A program made the translations under genes and the position numbers. From NCBI RefSeq assembly GCF_021390715.1, contig NZ_JAJGWT010000002.1:248001-312000 (forward strand): DNA of 64,000 nucleotides, given 5' to 3'. This DNA comes from Tenacibaculum piscium (lineage in GTDB: Bacteria; Bacteroidota; Bacteroidia; Flavobacteriales; Flavobacteriaceae). The notes beneath the pieces were generated by a model. The model saw only the letters and a program-made list of their open reading frames with translations, searched no databases and had not been told where the DNA came from. Positions 52,231 through 60,900 of the stretch are shown in pieces. Position 1 is the stretch's first letter. Each line of letters begins with the position of its first letter.

Positions 52231-54327
52231 ATGAACACACAACAAAATCCTTTTGAATATCATAACAATAAGCTTGGCGTAAAAATCAAGTTTCTAGTTT
52301 TAGATGAAGACCTAAGAGTGCCAGATAGTATCTGCGTAATTTCTATGAGTGCATTAGGTAAGCGAATGAGAAGCAAAACACAAACAGAGCAACAATTACG
52401 CAGAGCTTCATTAGGTTTTAGTGCCTTAGTCGAATTTAATACACTTCATCAAGATTGGCGTGATTTACTTACTGTAACCTTTGGTAAGCCTATTGAAAAA
52501 GTAAAACAAAGTTATTTTGCATCGCATTATATCGCAGATAGAGAGGCATTCGATTTTTTCTGCCAACACCGTTTTGGTAAAAACAACGAACGAAAACTAG
52601 ACCCTGAAGTTATAGAACTTTACACCTATAACGCCTCGGTATTAAATGCCGTAATAGCCGTAAAAACAAACCGAAAAGCATACGTAAAAGCATTAGGGGG
52701 TGTTAAAATAAATATATGGGATAGTTTAAGTAAAGATGTAAATGCTTTTAGAGATGTAGCTCATAATTTACCAACTACGCCAACCTCTTTACGGCACAAA
52801 GTAACTAAGTATAATAAGCTAGGTTATACGGCAATTATTTCACGAAAATACGGCAATACAAGTGCCTCTAAAGTTGTGTTATCTGAACAACAAGCACTGT
52901 TAGATGAACTAATTGCAAAGCACACTAATTTAGATAATGAAATTATAGCAACCTTATATAATGCCGTTGCTAACCGTTTAACAGATTGGAAAACCATAAC
53001 ACCAGGTACTGTTGCAAATCGAAAAAAAGAAATAGGCTTAGTTGCAAATTCTGGACGAAATGGTGTAAAATATTTAGGTAATAATATGCTGATGCAAAAT
53101 AAACGTAAAGCTCCATCATCACCAATGAAGTATTGGACATTAGATGGTTGGGATGCCGAATTATTATACCAAAAAACAAGTATTAATAAAGAAGGAAGAA
53201 GTGTAACTACTTTTCATAACAGATTAACAGTTGTGGTGGTTTTAGACGCACATCAAAAATACCCAATAGGATACGCAATTGGTACGCATGAAACTCCAAA
53301 ATTAATATTTGAAGCCTTACAAAATGCTATTAACCATACAAAAGAACTGTTTGGCGAATATCACAGACCTTATCAAATTCAATCAGATAATTACAGTATT
53401 AAAAAATTACGCCCGTTATACGAGGCTTTAACAAAGCATTTTACACCCGCCGCAGTAGGTAATGCTAAAGCTAAAATTATTGAGCCTTATTTTGGATATA
53501 TCAATAAAAAATATGCAAAACTTCACGATAACTGGAGCGGTCATAATGTAAATAGCGGTTCTAAGAATCAGCCTAATTCAGAAATGCTAAACAAAATACG
53601 TAATTATTTTCCTGATGAATTAGGATGTAGAAATCAAATTACCGCCATTATTGAAACGGAGCGTCAAACCAAACGAGATAGTTATGTTGCTAATTGGGTG
53701 CATACGAAAATGGAACATCGTTTACCTATGGATTTTCAACAATATATGTTAGTGTTTGGTAGTAGCACAGGAAATACAAATAAATTACGAGGTGATGGAA
53801 TATCATTAGTAATTGACGGCGTAAAAAAATGGTACGATTGTTTTAATCCTGTTTTTCGCCACCACGCCCACGAAGATTGGAAAGTACTCTACAATCCAAA
53901 TGATTTAAGTAAGGCTCTTGCTATTTCTAAAGATGAAAAATTAGTTTTTGAATTAGAAGAAAAATACATCCAAGCAATGTGTATTGCAGACCAAGCTCCA
54001 GAAGACCACGAACAATTAAAACGAGTTAACGGGCTTAATAAGTTCTTAACAAATGAAATTATTGAAACTCGTGCTAATAATTACGATTTAATAGAAGATT
54101 TAATTAATGAAAACCCACAGCTTAACGATACCATGGCAAAACACTTAATAGTTGATAGCCTCGGACAGCACAAAAACATTAAAAGTAGCGAACGTATTTC
54201 TTTAGCAAAAGCACAAGCAATTGAAACAAAACATTTGAAAAAAGAAGCAAAAGCAAAAAGCAAGAATTTTCAAGAATCGCAACAAGATTATTACTCAAGT
54301 AAAATTAACGTAAACGAATACCTATAA
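52231..54327 (+). CDS. MuA-like DDE transposase
   Basis: A 698-residue transposase starting at ATG 52231; the longer frame would begin within the upstream hairpin. The integrase-core triad is visible: D305 in WTLDGWD, D386 in QIQSDNYS and E418 in AKIIEPYFG. The N-terminal third should bind phage ends and the C-terminal third (after ~560) should bind the MuB-like ATPase. It drives replicative transposition of the prophage and looks intact. Confidence 0.9.
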   Translation: MNTQQNPFEYHNNKLGVKIKFLVLDEDLRVPDSICVISMSALGKRMRSKTQTEQQLRRASLGFSALVEFNTLHQDWRDLLTVTFGKPIEKVKQSYFASHYIADREAFDFFCQHRFGKNNERKLDPEVIELYTYNASVLNAVIAVKTNRKAYVKALGGVKINIWDSLSKDVNAFRDVAHNLPTTPTSLRHKVTKYNKLGYTAIISRKYGNTSASKVVLSEQQALLDELIAKHTNLDNEIIATLYNAVANRLTDWKTITPGTVANRKKEIGLVANSGRNGVKYLGNNMLMQNKRKAPSSPMKYWTLDGWDAELLYQKTSINKEGRSVTTFHNRLTVVVVLDAHQKYPIGYAIGTHETPKLIFEALQNAINHTKELFGEYHRPYQIQSDNYSIKKLRPLYEALTKHFTPAAVGNAKAKIIEPYFGYINKKYAKLHDNWSGHNVNSGSKNQPNSEMLNKIRNYFPDELGCRNQITAIIETERQTKRDSYVANWVHTKMEHRLPMDFQQYMLVFGSSTGNTNKLRGDGISLVIDGVKKWYDCFNPVFRHHAHEDWKVLYNPNDLSKALAISKDEKLVFELEEKYIQAMCIADQAPEDHEQLKRVNGLNKFLTNEIIETRANNYDLIEDLINENPQLNDTMAKHLIVDSLGQHKNIKSSERISLAKAQAIETKHLKKEAKAKSKNFQESQQDYYSSKINVNEYL

Positions 54328-54332
54328 ATCAA

Positions 54333-55274
54333 ATGGAAAATTCAGAAAAATTAAAAATCGCAGATGCAGTACGTAATTATATAGGTACTTATGAAATTAA
54401 ACCTGCCGATATAGCAAAGTTATCAGGAGTTAGTGATGTTTATGTAGGGTATATTTTAAAAAATGATTTCACCTATAAAACCGATAAAAAGCGGGGTTTA
54501 ATACCCGCAACTCATTTTAATAAGTTAGCTCGTGCAATTGGTTATACATCAAAAAAAGTGTATTGGGTAAACCGAGCAACGCCACAATTAACAGCCACTT
54601 TAGCTATTTTAAATGAAGCTAAAGAATTTGGATACACTCGTTTAATAATCGGTGAAACTGGCTGGGGTAAAACGCACACGATTACATTATTTGCAAGAAA
54701 AAACCCATCAGATGTTTATGTAGTTACCGTTGGAAGTTCTGATAATTTAGGCGATTTAATTGATAAGGTTATTGATAAACTGAAAATAACTACAGGTAAA
54801 ACCAAGTCTAAAAAAATTAGAGACATCGCTAATTTTCTAAAGAAACAAAAAGATGAAGGTTTTAATCCCCAAATAATATTTGATGAATCTGAATATATGA
54901 AGCAACCTGCTTTATGTGCCATGAAAGAATTGTACGACGCTCTAGATAAATACTGCTCTATCATTTTAATAGGAACAAATCAGTTATTAGAAAATTTAGA
55001 CAAACTAAGAAAAAGAAACAAAAACGGTATTCCGCAATTTTACAGACGAGTAAAGTTTGGTATTAGAGTTTTGCCAACAATTGATAGGAAGTTTAAACTG
55101 TTTTTAAACGAGATTGAAGATAAATTATTAGTGAAATTCTTGAGTGAAATTTGTGATAATTACGGGGAGCTTCACGACGTTTTAGTGCCTTGTTTACGAG
55201 AAGCTGAAAGATTGCAAACAGAAATAAGTCTTGAATTAGTACAGCAGGTTTTAAATATTTCAAAAGCATCTTAA
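54333..55274 (+). CDS. MuB-like AAA+ ATPase, target DNA activator
   Basis: A 313-residue protein. An N-terminal HTH (YEIKPADIAKLSGVSDVYVG) precedes an AAA+ core with Walker A GETGWGKT (residues 107-114) and Walker B IIFDE (D184, E185). The same HTH plus ATPase order is found in MuB. It begins 5 bp after the transposase and should select target DNA and activate it. Confidence 0.88.
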   Translation: MENSEKLKIADAVRNYIGTYEIKPADIAKLSGVSDVYVGYILKNDFTYKTDKKRGLIPATHFNKLARAIGYTSKKVYWVNRATPQLTATLAILNEAKEFGYTRLIIGETGWGKTHTITLFARKNPSDVYVVTVGSSDNLGDLIDKVIDKLKITTGKTKSKKIRDIANFLKKQKDEGFNPQIIFDESEYMKQPALCAMKELYDALDKYCSIILIGTNQLLENLDKLRKRNKNGIPQFYRRVKFGIRVLPTIDRKFKLFLNEIEDKLLVKFLSEICDNYGELHDVLVPCLREAERLQTEISLELVQQVLNISKAS

Positions 55275-55276
55275 AA

Positions 55277-55912
55277 ATGAGGAAACAACATCGCAGACCT
55301 TTAACCGTGGCAAATATTCAAAATCAAACAATTGAAAGAATACCTTTTGGGGGTAACTGGTACCAAGCATTTAAGCAACCTCAAAATAGAGGTGTTTGGT
55401 TTGCTTACGGAGGTTCAGGAAGTGGTAAAAGTACTTTTATGATGCAATTAGCAAAAGAGTTATCAACGCCTTACAAAACTCTTTACAATTTACTAGAAGA
55501 AGAAACAGACGATAGTGATTTTATAGAAAGAACTTCACTTTGTCAAATGCAAGATGTAGAAGGGAGTTTTCATGCCCAACGTTACGAGTTAGAAGAGTTA
55601 AATAAGTATTTGGAAAAAAGGAATAGCCCTGATGTTGTAATTATTGATTCAGCACCGTATTTTTTTAAAACATGGGATGAATATTGGGAATTTAAACAAC
55701 GTTGGGCAACCAAAAAGATAATCGTTATCGTTGGACACGCCGAGGGAAAAAATCCAAGTACAGATTTACAAAAACGTATTATGTATGACGCTAAAATGAA
55801 AATTTTCATCAGTGGATACTTAGCAACCTGTAAGGGTAGAACCATCGGGCCTAATGGAGGTCGCTATATAATATGGCAAGAAGGATATGAAAAAATTCAC
55901 GGAGATAACTAA
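55277..55912 (+). CDS. Second P-loop ATPase of the early operon, RecA-like
   Basis: A 211-residue protein with Walker A GGSGSGKST (residues 45-53), Walker B-like DVVIIDSAPYF and a switch-like GHAEGKNPSTDLQKR. The compact RecA/KaiC-like core lacks other domains. It follows the MuB-like gene by 2 bp, so the two are made together. Classical Mu has no such gene; a role in DNA metabolism or MuB assistance is inferred. Confidence 0.7.
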   Translation: MRKQHRRPLTVANIQNQTIERIPFGGNWYQAFKQPQNRGVWFAYGGSGSGKSTFMMQLAKELSTPYKTLYNLLEEETDDSDFIERTSLCQMQDVEGSFHAQRYELEELNKYLEKRNSPDVVIIDSAPYFFKTWDEYWEFKQRWATKKIIVIVGHAEGKNPSTDLQKRIMYDAKMKIFISGYLATCKGRTIGPNGGRYIIWQEGYEKIHGDN

Positions 55913-55923
55913 AAAAGGATAGC

Positions 55924-56235
55924 ATGAAAAAAGAAGTACAACGATTATTGAGCCTAACACCAAGCCAGTATAACAGAATGATATTTAATGTATGGTTTGA
56001 ATGGTGTAACCAAAAAACAACAACATCAAAAGAGTTACAAAAGGCTTTGATATGTAAACCGCTTTTTAATTGGTGGCAAAAGGAATTATTGAATTTAGAA
56101 GCTCTTTTTTTAAAAGAAATAGCTCCTTTTTATAAGATAGTTTCCAAAGATGTGGCTCAAGATATATACGACACCTATATCTGCGAAATATTTAAAAAGC
56201 TTTCAAAATCAACTGTAAAAAAAGCAAATCTATGA
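55924..56235 (+). CDS. Conserved-looking early phage protein, unknown
   Basis: A 103-residue helical protein (LLSLTPSQYNRMIFNVWFEW near the start, many aromatic residues). No family is recognised. It overlaps the next small gene by ATGA, which indicates coupled translation. Confidence 0.55.
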   Translation: MKKEVQRLLSLTPSQYNRMIFNVWFEWCNQKTTTSKELQKALICKPLFNWWQKELLNLEALFLKEIAPFYKIVSKDVAQDIYDTYICEIFKKLSKSTVKKANL

Positions 56236-56402
56236 ATATTACAAAATCAGCTTTAGAAGTAAAAGTAACAACGCAAAATAAATGGTTAGAAAATCACCCA
56301 GACACGCATTTTGCATATCGACAAAATAAGCAAAAACGAGATTATTACATCAGTAAACTTTGCGCAATGGACGACTTAGGATTAACAATTATTAAAATAT
56401 AA
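56232..56402 (+). CDS. 56-residue early phage protein
   Basis: The ATG at 56232 overlaps the previous stop (ATGA), and the stop is 4 bp before the DUF3164 gene. The product, MNITKSALEVKVTTQNKWLE and so on, is basic and compact. The tight packing on both sides supports it; the function is unknown. Confidence 0.6.
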   Translation: MNITKSALEVKVTTQNKWLENHPDTHFAYRQNKQKRDYYISKLCAMDDLGLTIIKI

Positions 56403-56406
56403 AACA

Positions 56407-57045
56407 ATGGCATTATCACCAGAAGAACAAGAAACGCTTAAAAAATTACAACAAAAGCAAAAATCAGAAAAGCAGAAGTATAAAGAAGATATTAAAACTT
56501 TTAAAGAGCTATCTGCCGAGTTTGTTACCAAAAATATTGACGGGCTTGTAGATCATCAAAAAAATACGGAAGCAATAATAACAATGCTTTTTCAAGATTA
56601 CAAACCGCTAAAAGAATTGAAGCAATTAGTGTATGGTAAAAAATCACAAGACAGCCACACATCTACTTTAAAAGATGGTTCTGCAAGTATCACAATTGGA
56701 CATAATGTATCTATAAAATTTGACGGAACTGAAACTTCAGGTGTTGAAATGATAAAAGATTACTTAGCAAGTTTGGCAGATGACAACGCAAAAGCATTGA
56801 AACTAACAAAAATAGTGAACATCGCTTTAAAAAGAAATGCGAAAACAGGGTTTTTAAATCCCGCAAAAATAGTTGAGTTAAACAGTTTGCGTGATGATTT
56901 TGATTCGCCAAAGTTCGATAAAGGTTTAGATATAATTATCGCTGCTCAAATTAGAACTCAAAATAGTATGTACGTAAGTGGCTGGAAATACATTAAACAA
57001 GAAGACGGCAGAACCTCTAAGCTAGAATTTAGATTTACCGTATAA
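56407..57045 (+). CDS. DUF3164 family phage protein
   Basis: A 212-residue protein. KYKEDIKTFKELSAEFVTKN, DGSASITIGHNVSIKFDGTE and the tail DIIIAAQIRTQNSMYVSGWK match DUF3164, which occurs in the early regions of Mu-like phages. An N-terminal coiled coil precedes a beta-rich middle. It may bind DNA; the role is not established. Confidence 0.8.
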   Translation: MALSPEEQETLKKLQQKQKSEKQKYKEDIKTFKELSAEFVTKNIDGLVDHQKNTEAIITMLFQDYKPLKELKQLVYGKKSQDSHTSTLKDGSASITIGHNVSIKFDGTETSGVEMIKDYLASLADDNAKALKLTKIVNIALKRNAKTGFLNPAKIVELNSLRDDFDSPKFDKGLDIIIAAQIRTQNSMYVSGWKYIKQEDGRTSKLEFRFTV

Positions 57046-57056
57046 AATTAATCACC

Positions 57057-57119
57057 TCCCTTGCACTACTGGAGTGAATTATTTAAAAATAATAGCAAGT
57101 TCGAATCTTGCCAAGGGAA
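57057..57119 (+). ncRNA. tRNA-like structure in the prophage early operon
   Basis: A 63-nt segment. Acceptor stem TCCCTTG (57057-57063) pairs perfectly with CAAGGGA (57112-57118) and A57119 sits at the discriminator position. The T arm is GCAAG-TTCGAAT-CTTGC (57095-57111), with canonical T-loop. The D-arm place holds CACT-ACTGG-AGTG (57064-57076), and the anticodon place ATTAT-TTAAAA-ATAAT (57078-57093) has a 6-nt loop. Positions 8-9 and most of the variable loop are missing. It may be a degenerate tRNA, a tRNA mimic or a processing signal. Confidence 0.6.
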
Positions 57120-57144
57120 CAAATAAAACTTGAAAATAATAATT

Positions 57145-57612
57145 ATGAAACCTGAAAAAATGATTGAAGAATTACACTCAAAATTCAGCATATCGAGTTT
57201 AGAGTATCCTGTTTTTGAGCAAAGCAATAGGAGAACTTCCGATATTGAAGAACTTACAGAAAGTGAATTAAAAGCCCTGTATTATCTGTTTTTTCCAAAT
57301 AAAAAACCAATAACAATAGAAGAAGAATTACAGCGACTGCAAACGCAACAGGAATTAAAAAGATTGCGTTCTATTATTTTAAATGATGCACAAAATATCG
57401 GTTTGTATAAACCCAATGATTGGCAAAAGTTCAATGTGTTTATGAAAAATAAAAGCGTTTTAAAAAAGCCTTTAAATAGCTATGAAATTTGTGAATTTCC
57501 TGCTTTAATTCTTCAATTTAAAAGTATGCGACACAAATTCGAAAAAAGCAAAACAAAAGTAGGTACTGCCGATTGGTATAATTTTATCGGAATAAAACCT
57601 TCCGTAAATTAA
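57145..57612 (+). CDS. Phage protein of unknown function
   Basis: A 155-residue protein; the ATG 57145 (MKPEKMIEEL) is preferred to a TTG at 57130. Helical, with an ELQRLQTQQELKRLRSIIL coiled coil in the middle. It follows the tRNA-like element by 25 bp. I do not recognise a family; a packaging or regulatory role cannot be told apart. Confidence 0.55.
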   Translation: MKPEKMIEELHSKFSISSLEYPVFEQSNRRTSDIEELTESELKALYYLFFPNKKPITIEEELQRLQTQQELKRLRSIILNDAQNIGLYKPNDWQKFNVFMKNKSVLKKPLNSYEICEFPALILQFKSMRHKFEKSKTKVGTADWYNFIGIKPSVN

Positions 57613-57616
57613 AAAA

Positions 57617-57694
57617 AGTTCCAAAGCCATACCAGACTAAAGAACTTATTTGCAATGTGAGAAATGCAAATATAATAAAACTTTGGTATGGCTT
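57617..57694 (+). promoter_or_regulatory. Structured leader with the start codon in a stem
   Basis: AAGCCATACCA (57624-57634) pairs with TGGTATGGCTT (57684-57694), which contains the ATG of the next gene (57688). Competing stems AAGTTC / GAACTT and ATTTGCA / TGCAAAT lie in between, so alternative folds are possible. This may control translation. Confidence 0.55.
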
Positions 57695-57945
57695 ATAATA
57701 ATAAAAACCTTTATACGAGAATAATTGAAATTCAAACGCTTGTACTTTATTTAAGAGAACAAGACGAAGATATTTCTTACAAAGAAATGTACTGGCAACA
57801 TATTTATCCACGGTGGAAAATATGTTACCGTACCTACCACACGTATTTAGGAACGCCTGCCAAAAGAGAGCTTAAAAAATTGCTTTCTGCGGAAAAAGAA
57901 AAAATTGAATTAGAAAATAAATCACAATATAAATTATTCAAATAA
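57688..57945 (+). CDS. Small phage protein, unknown
   Basis: An 85-residue protein rich in Tyr and Lys (MAYNNKNLYTRIIEIQTLVL; IYPRWKICYRTYHTYLGTPA). The middle could form an HTH. Its start codon is in a stem and its stop overlaps the endolysin start as TAATG. Confidence 0.5.
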   Translation: MAYNNKNLYTRIIEIQTLVLYLREQDEDISYKEMYWQHIYPRWKICYRTYHTYLGTPAKRELKKLLSAEKEKIELENKSQYKLFK

Positions 57946-58550
57946 TGAGAAAAATAAAGCAAAAAATAAACGAAAAAGATTTTAAAGAAGCTGCTAAAAC
58001 TTTAGACGTTGAAGTCGCTATCATTAAAGCAGTCTGTGAAGTTGAAGCGCCTATGGGTGGCTTCTTACCAACTGGCGAACCAGTTATTTTATTTGAACGT
58101 CATAAATTTCATCAATTTACCGATGGCGTTTTTTCGAAAAAATACCCTAGTATTTCAAACCCTAGAGCTGGCGGTTATATAAGTGGCAGACGAGAGCATT
58201 TTAGACTTCAAGAAGCGGAGAAATTAAACCGAGAAGCCGCATTAAAATCGGCATCATGGGGGAAGTTTCAAATTATGGGCTTCAATTATAAATTATGTGG
58301 ATTTTCAAATATTCAAACCTTTATTAATGCCATGTATAATAGCGAAAAGGCACAATTAAAAGCGTTTGTGAATTTTATTAAATCGGTTGGTTTAAGTGAT
58401 GAACTTCGCCGTAAAGATTGGAAGGGTTTTGCAAGAGGTTATAACGGCAGAGCCTACTACAAAAATGCCTACGATAAAAAGCTAAAACGAGCTTATATAA
58501 ATCAAATACAGAAAAGTTATGACAAAAAACTATCTAATCAATGTAGTTAA
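57945..58550 (+). CDS. Endolysin, N-acetylmuramidase family
   Basis: A 201-residue lysozyme-like protein of the DUF3380 N-acetylmuramidase family. IKAVCEVEAPMGGFLPTGEP contains the probable catalytic glutamate, then LFERHKFH, and ASWGKFQIMGFNYKLCGF is the family hallmark. No signal peptide is present, so a holin or other exit route is needed; no clear holin gene lies beside it. Confidence 0.87.
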   Translation: MRKIKQKINEKDFKEAAKTLDVEVAIIKAVCEVEAPMGGFLPTGEPVILFERHKFHQFTDGVFSKKYPSISNPRAGGYISGRREHFRLQEAEKLNREAALKSASWGKFQIMGFNYKLCGFSNIQTFINAMYNSEKAQLKAFVNFIKSVGLSDELRRKDWKGFARGYNGRAYYKNAYDKKLKRAYINQIQKSYDKKLSNQCS

Positions 58551-58557
58551 ATCAAAA

Positions 58558-59058
58558 ATGACATTGAAGGTAACCTATCGTAATGGGCGGTTTTTAAGAA
58601 TCGCCTATTTATCAGGAAAATTTGATGCGTTTGTAATACTCAATTTAGGAGCAATTTTACCCGCTTATGAAAAGGAAATTCCAAATAAAGAAACAGAATA
58701 TAAAGGCAAAGTTTCTTACAGTTTAGAGGTAAAAGAAAAATCATTATATACTTTATTTCTAGATGAATGGTATCGTTTTTATGAAAAAACAACAGGAATA
58801 CCTCCAAAGTTTACAGGAGCAGATGGAAAAGCTTTAAAGCAAATTATCACCTATTTAAAAAAGATAAACGGAACAAATGAAGCTTCTGCCTTACAAAATT
58901 GGCAACTCATTTTAACAAATTGGGAAATTTTAAAAGAGTTTCATCAAGATAATACCGATTTAAAATATATAAACTCCAGGCTAAATGTCATTATCAGAGA
59001 AATCATCAAAACAAATGGTGCCAGCACTTCAGGAGCTGGTGGAAGCGTCAGCATTTAA
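58558..59058 (+). CDS. Phage protein of unknown function
   Basis: A 166-residue protein. I prefer the ATG 58558 (MTLKVTYRNGRFLRIAY) because it follows the endolysin stop; an ATG at 58519 would overlap the endolysin by 32 bp. The C terminus is Gly/Ser-rich (GASTSGAGGSVSI). The next gene begins 74 bp before its stop in another frame. No family is recognised. Confidence 0.5.
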   Translation: MTLKVTYRNGRFLRIAYLSGKFDAFVILNLGAILPAYEKEIPNKETEYKGKVSYSLEVKEKSLYTLFLDEWYRFYEKTTGIPPKFTGADGKALKQIITYLKKINGTNEASALQNWQLILTNWEILKEFHQDNTDLKYINSRLNVIIREIIKTNGASTSGAGGSVSI

Positions 59059-59551
59059 TAATAGGCTGGTTATTAAACATTATAATAATTTAACAATGCA
59101 CCAAGCATTAACGGTAGGAACGCCAAGTTTAGGGGCTTTATCAAAAATAAATGAAGACAAAGCAATTACAGGTATCAAAAACTTATTTAAAGCGGTGTCT
59201 ATGTATTTTGATAATATTTTGCCCGATGGTAAAGCCGAAGTAATCGCTGTAGAATTACTATCGAAATACGAATACAGAAGTTTACGTTTAGAAGATTTGG
59301 TAGTAATCTGTAAAAATTTAAAAGAAAGTGATGTTTTTAAAATAACACCTGCACGGATACTACGTGAAATTAAAAAGTATTCTGATAATCGTGAAAAATT
59401 AGCCATACAGTTAAGTAAACAATCATCAGATATAGCTAAACAAAGTGTTAATTATCAGCTAGAAGCGAGACTACAAAAACACTTTAAATCAGCCCCTAAT
59501 GCTAATAGATTAGCAAGTAAACGAAATAGTGTTTCAAACAAGTTTAAATAG
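58985..59551 (+). CDS. Phage protein of unknown function
   Basis: A 188-residue protein that overlaps the previous gene by 74 bp; both frames are long and the start MSLSEKSSKQMVPALQEL looks sound. Mostly helical, with a basic C-terminal tail (RLASKRNSVSNKFK) that could bind nucleic acid. A replication or packaging accessory is possible but unproven. Confidence 0.55.
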   Translation: MSLSEKSSKQMVPALQELVEASAFNNRLVIKHYNNLTMHQALTVGTPSLGALSKINEDKAITGIKNLFKAVSMYFDNILPDGKAEVIAVELLSKYEYRSLRLEDLVVICKNLKESDVFKITPARILREIKKYSDNREKLAIQLSKQSSDIAKQSVNYQLEARLQKHFKSAPNANRLASKRNSVSNKFK

Positions 59552-59618
59552 TATTTAAAAGTGATTTAAACCGCTTTTAAATTTTGATTAATTGCTGAAA
59601 AATAAGAGACGTAACGAT

Positions 59619-59789
59619 ATGTTAATAATAATGTACACAACAGCAATATATGCAGAAAGTAAAGCAACGCGCGATAACAATAATTATGGTGAAAAAGCAA
59701 CAGCCAATGAATTAGTGAGTAATTTTAACGAGGGTGAACATATTGTTTGCGATGCGGATAATTTAAAAACTTATTCTATTCTATTTTAA
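59619..59789 (+). CDS. Small phage protein, uncertain start
   Basis: A 56-residue protein from ATG 59619 (MLIIMYTTAIYAESKATRDN); a TTG at 59592 would add nine residues. Soluble, beta-like. Function unknown. Confidence 0.4.
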   Translation: MLIIMYTTAIYAESKATRDNNNYGEKATANELVSNFNEGEHIVCDADNLKTYSILF

Positions 59790-59809
59790 ATGTTTGCTAA
59801 TAAGTGAAG

Positions 59810-59830
59810 TAATAATTTTTAAAACAAAAA
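59810..59830 (+). repeat. Repeated 21-bp leader sequence, copy 1
   Basis: TAATAATTTTTAAAAC then A-rich sequence directly before the NdpA-like gene. The same 21 bp stand before the 60924 gene (60901-60921). It may be a translation-enhancing A-rich leader. Confidence 0.5.
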
Positions 59831-59834
59831 TAAA

Positions 59835-60884
59835 ATGATAAAAAGAACCCGTGCCGAAATTAGTAAATGTATTATTCATAAAGTAGCAAATAAATTTAAC
59901 AGTGGTCAAAATTCATTTTCTGAAGAATTAGTTCGTTTTGATGAAGAAAGCTATGAATTATTAATGCCTTTTTTATTAAAGTCTTTTCAAACGCTTACAC
60001 AAAGTTACCGATTTAGCCATCAAGCCGATGTTCGTTTAAATGAAGTTAATAAATACACCGATGCTATTTTTGATGATGAAGATGTATTTATTGAAAATTC
60101 AATAAATATTGTAAATCATTTATTTGAACAATCAAATTCAGCTCAAATAAAAACAGGCGATGTATTGGTTGTTTATTTTGAAAATATCGAATATAAAAAT
60201 ATTTTAACCAATGCGGTTGGTGTTTTTAAAATAGAAAGTAAAGTTGATTTTTTTCAAACCTATAAAGAGGAAGAAAGTTTTGATGTAGTTGTTCAAAAAG
60301 GAATATCAACAAAAAAACTAGACAAAGGTTGTTTAATTTTAAATACAACCGATGCCGAAGGAACGGTGGTGTTATCCGTAGATAACAATAATTACGATGC
60401 ACAGTACTGGATTAAAAACTTCTTAAACGTGCAGTTTGCAAATGATGGTAATTTACACACCCAAAATTATTTAGAAATGTGTAAAGAGTTTTCTGAAGAA
60501 ATTATAAAACCTGAATTTGGTAAACAAGAACAAAGTAAGTTTTTAGCCAATACAGTTGATTATTTTAAAGAGCAAGAAAATGTAGATTATCATAATTTTA
60601 AAGAAGAAGTTTTTGAAGATGAAAAACACCAAGAAATGTTTGAAGACTACAAAAAACATTTTGAAAAGCTAAACGATGTTTTAATTCGTAACAATTTTGA
60701 AGTATCAGAAGCCGTACTAAAAAAGGAAAAAAGCAAGTTTAAATCTGAAATTAAATTAGATACTAATATTCAGATAAAAATTGATATTGATGCTCCAGAT
60801 GCCGCTTCTGAATATTTAGAGTTAGGATATGATGAAGCTAAAAAGATGAAGTATTATAAAGTGTTTTTTAACGCTGAAAAATAG
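59835..60884 (+). CDS. NdpA/YejK-like nucleoid-associated protein
   Basis: A 349-residue protein resembling the 37-kDa nucleoid-associated family (NdpA). AEISKCIIHKVANKFNSGQN opens it; IKTGDVLVVYFENIEYKN and the closing helical part with KYYKVFF-type ending fit. Host NdpA proteins bind DNA. A phage copy could help cover or partition phage DNA or modify host nucleoid structure; inference. Confidence 0.75.
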   Translation: MIKRTRAEISKCIIHKVANKFNSGQNSFSEELVRFDEESYELLMPFLLKSFQTLTQSYRFSHQADVRLNEVNKYTDAIFDDEDVFIENSINIVNHLFEQSNSAQIKTGDVLVVYFENIEYKNILTNAVGVFKIESKVDFFQTYKEEESFDVVVQKGISTKKLDKGCLILNTTDAEGTVVLSVDNNNYDAQYWIKNFLNVQFANDGNLHTQNYLEMCKEFSEEIIKPEFGKQEQSKFLANTVDYFKEQENVDYHNFKEEVFEDEKHQEMFEDYKKHFEKLNDVLIRNNFEVSEAVLKKEKSKFKSEIKLDTNIQIKIDIDAPDAASEYLELGYDEAKKMKYYKVFFNAEK

Positions 60885-60900
60885 TTAATACCAAGTAAAA

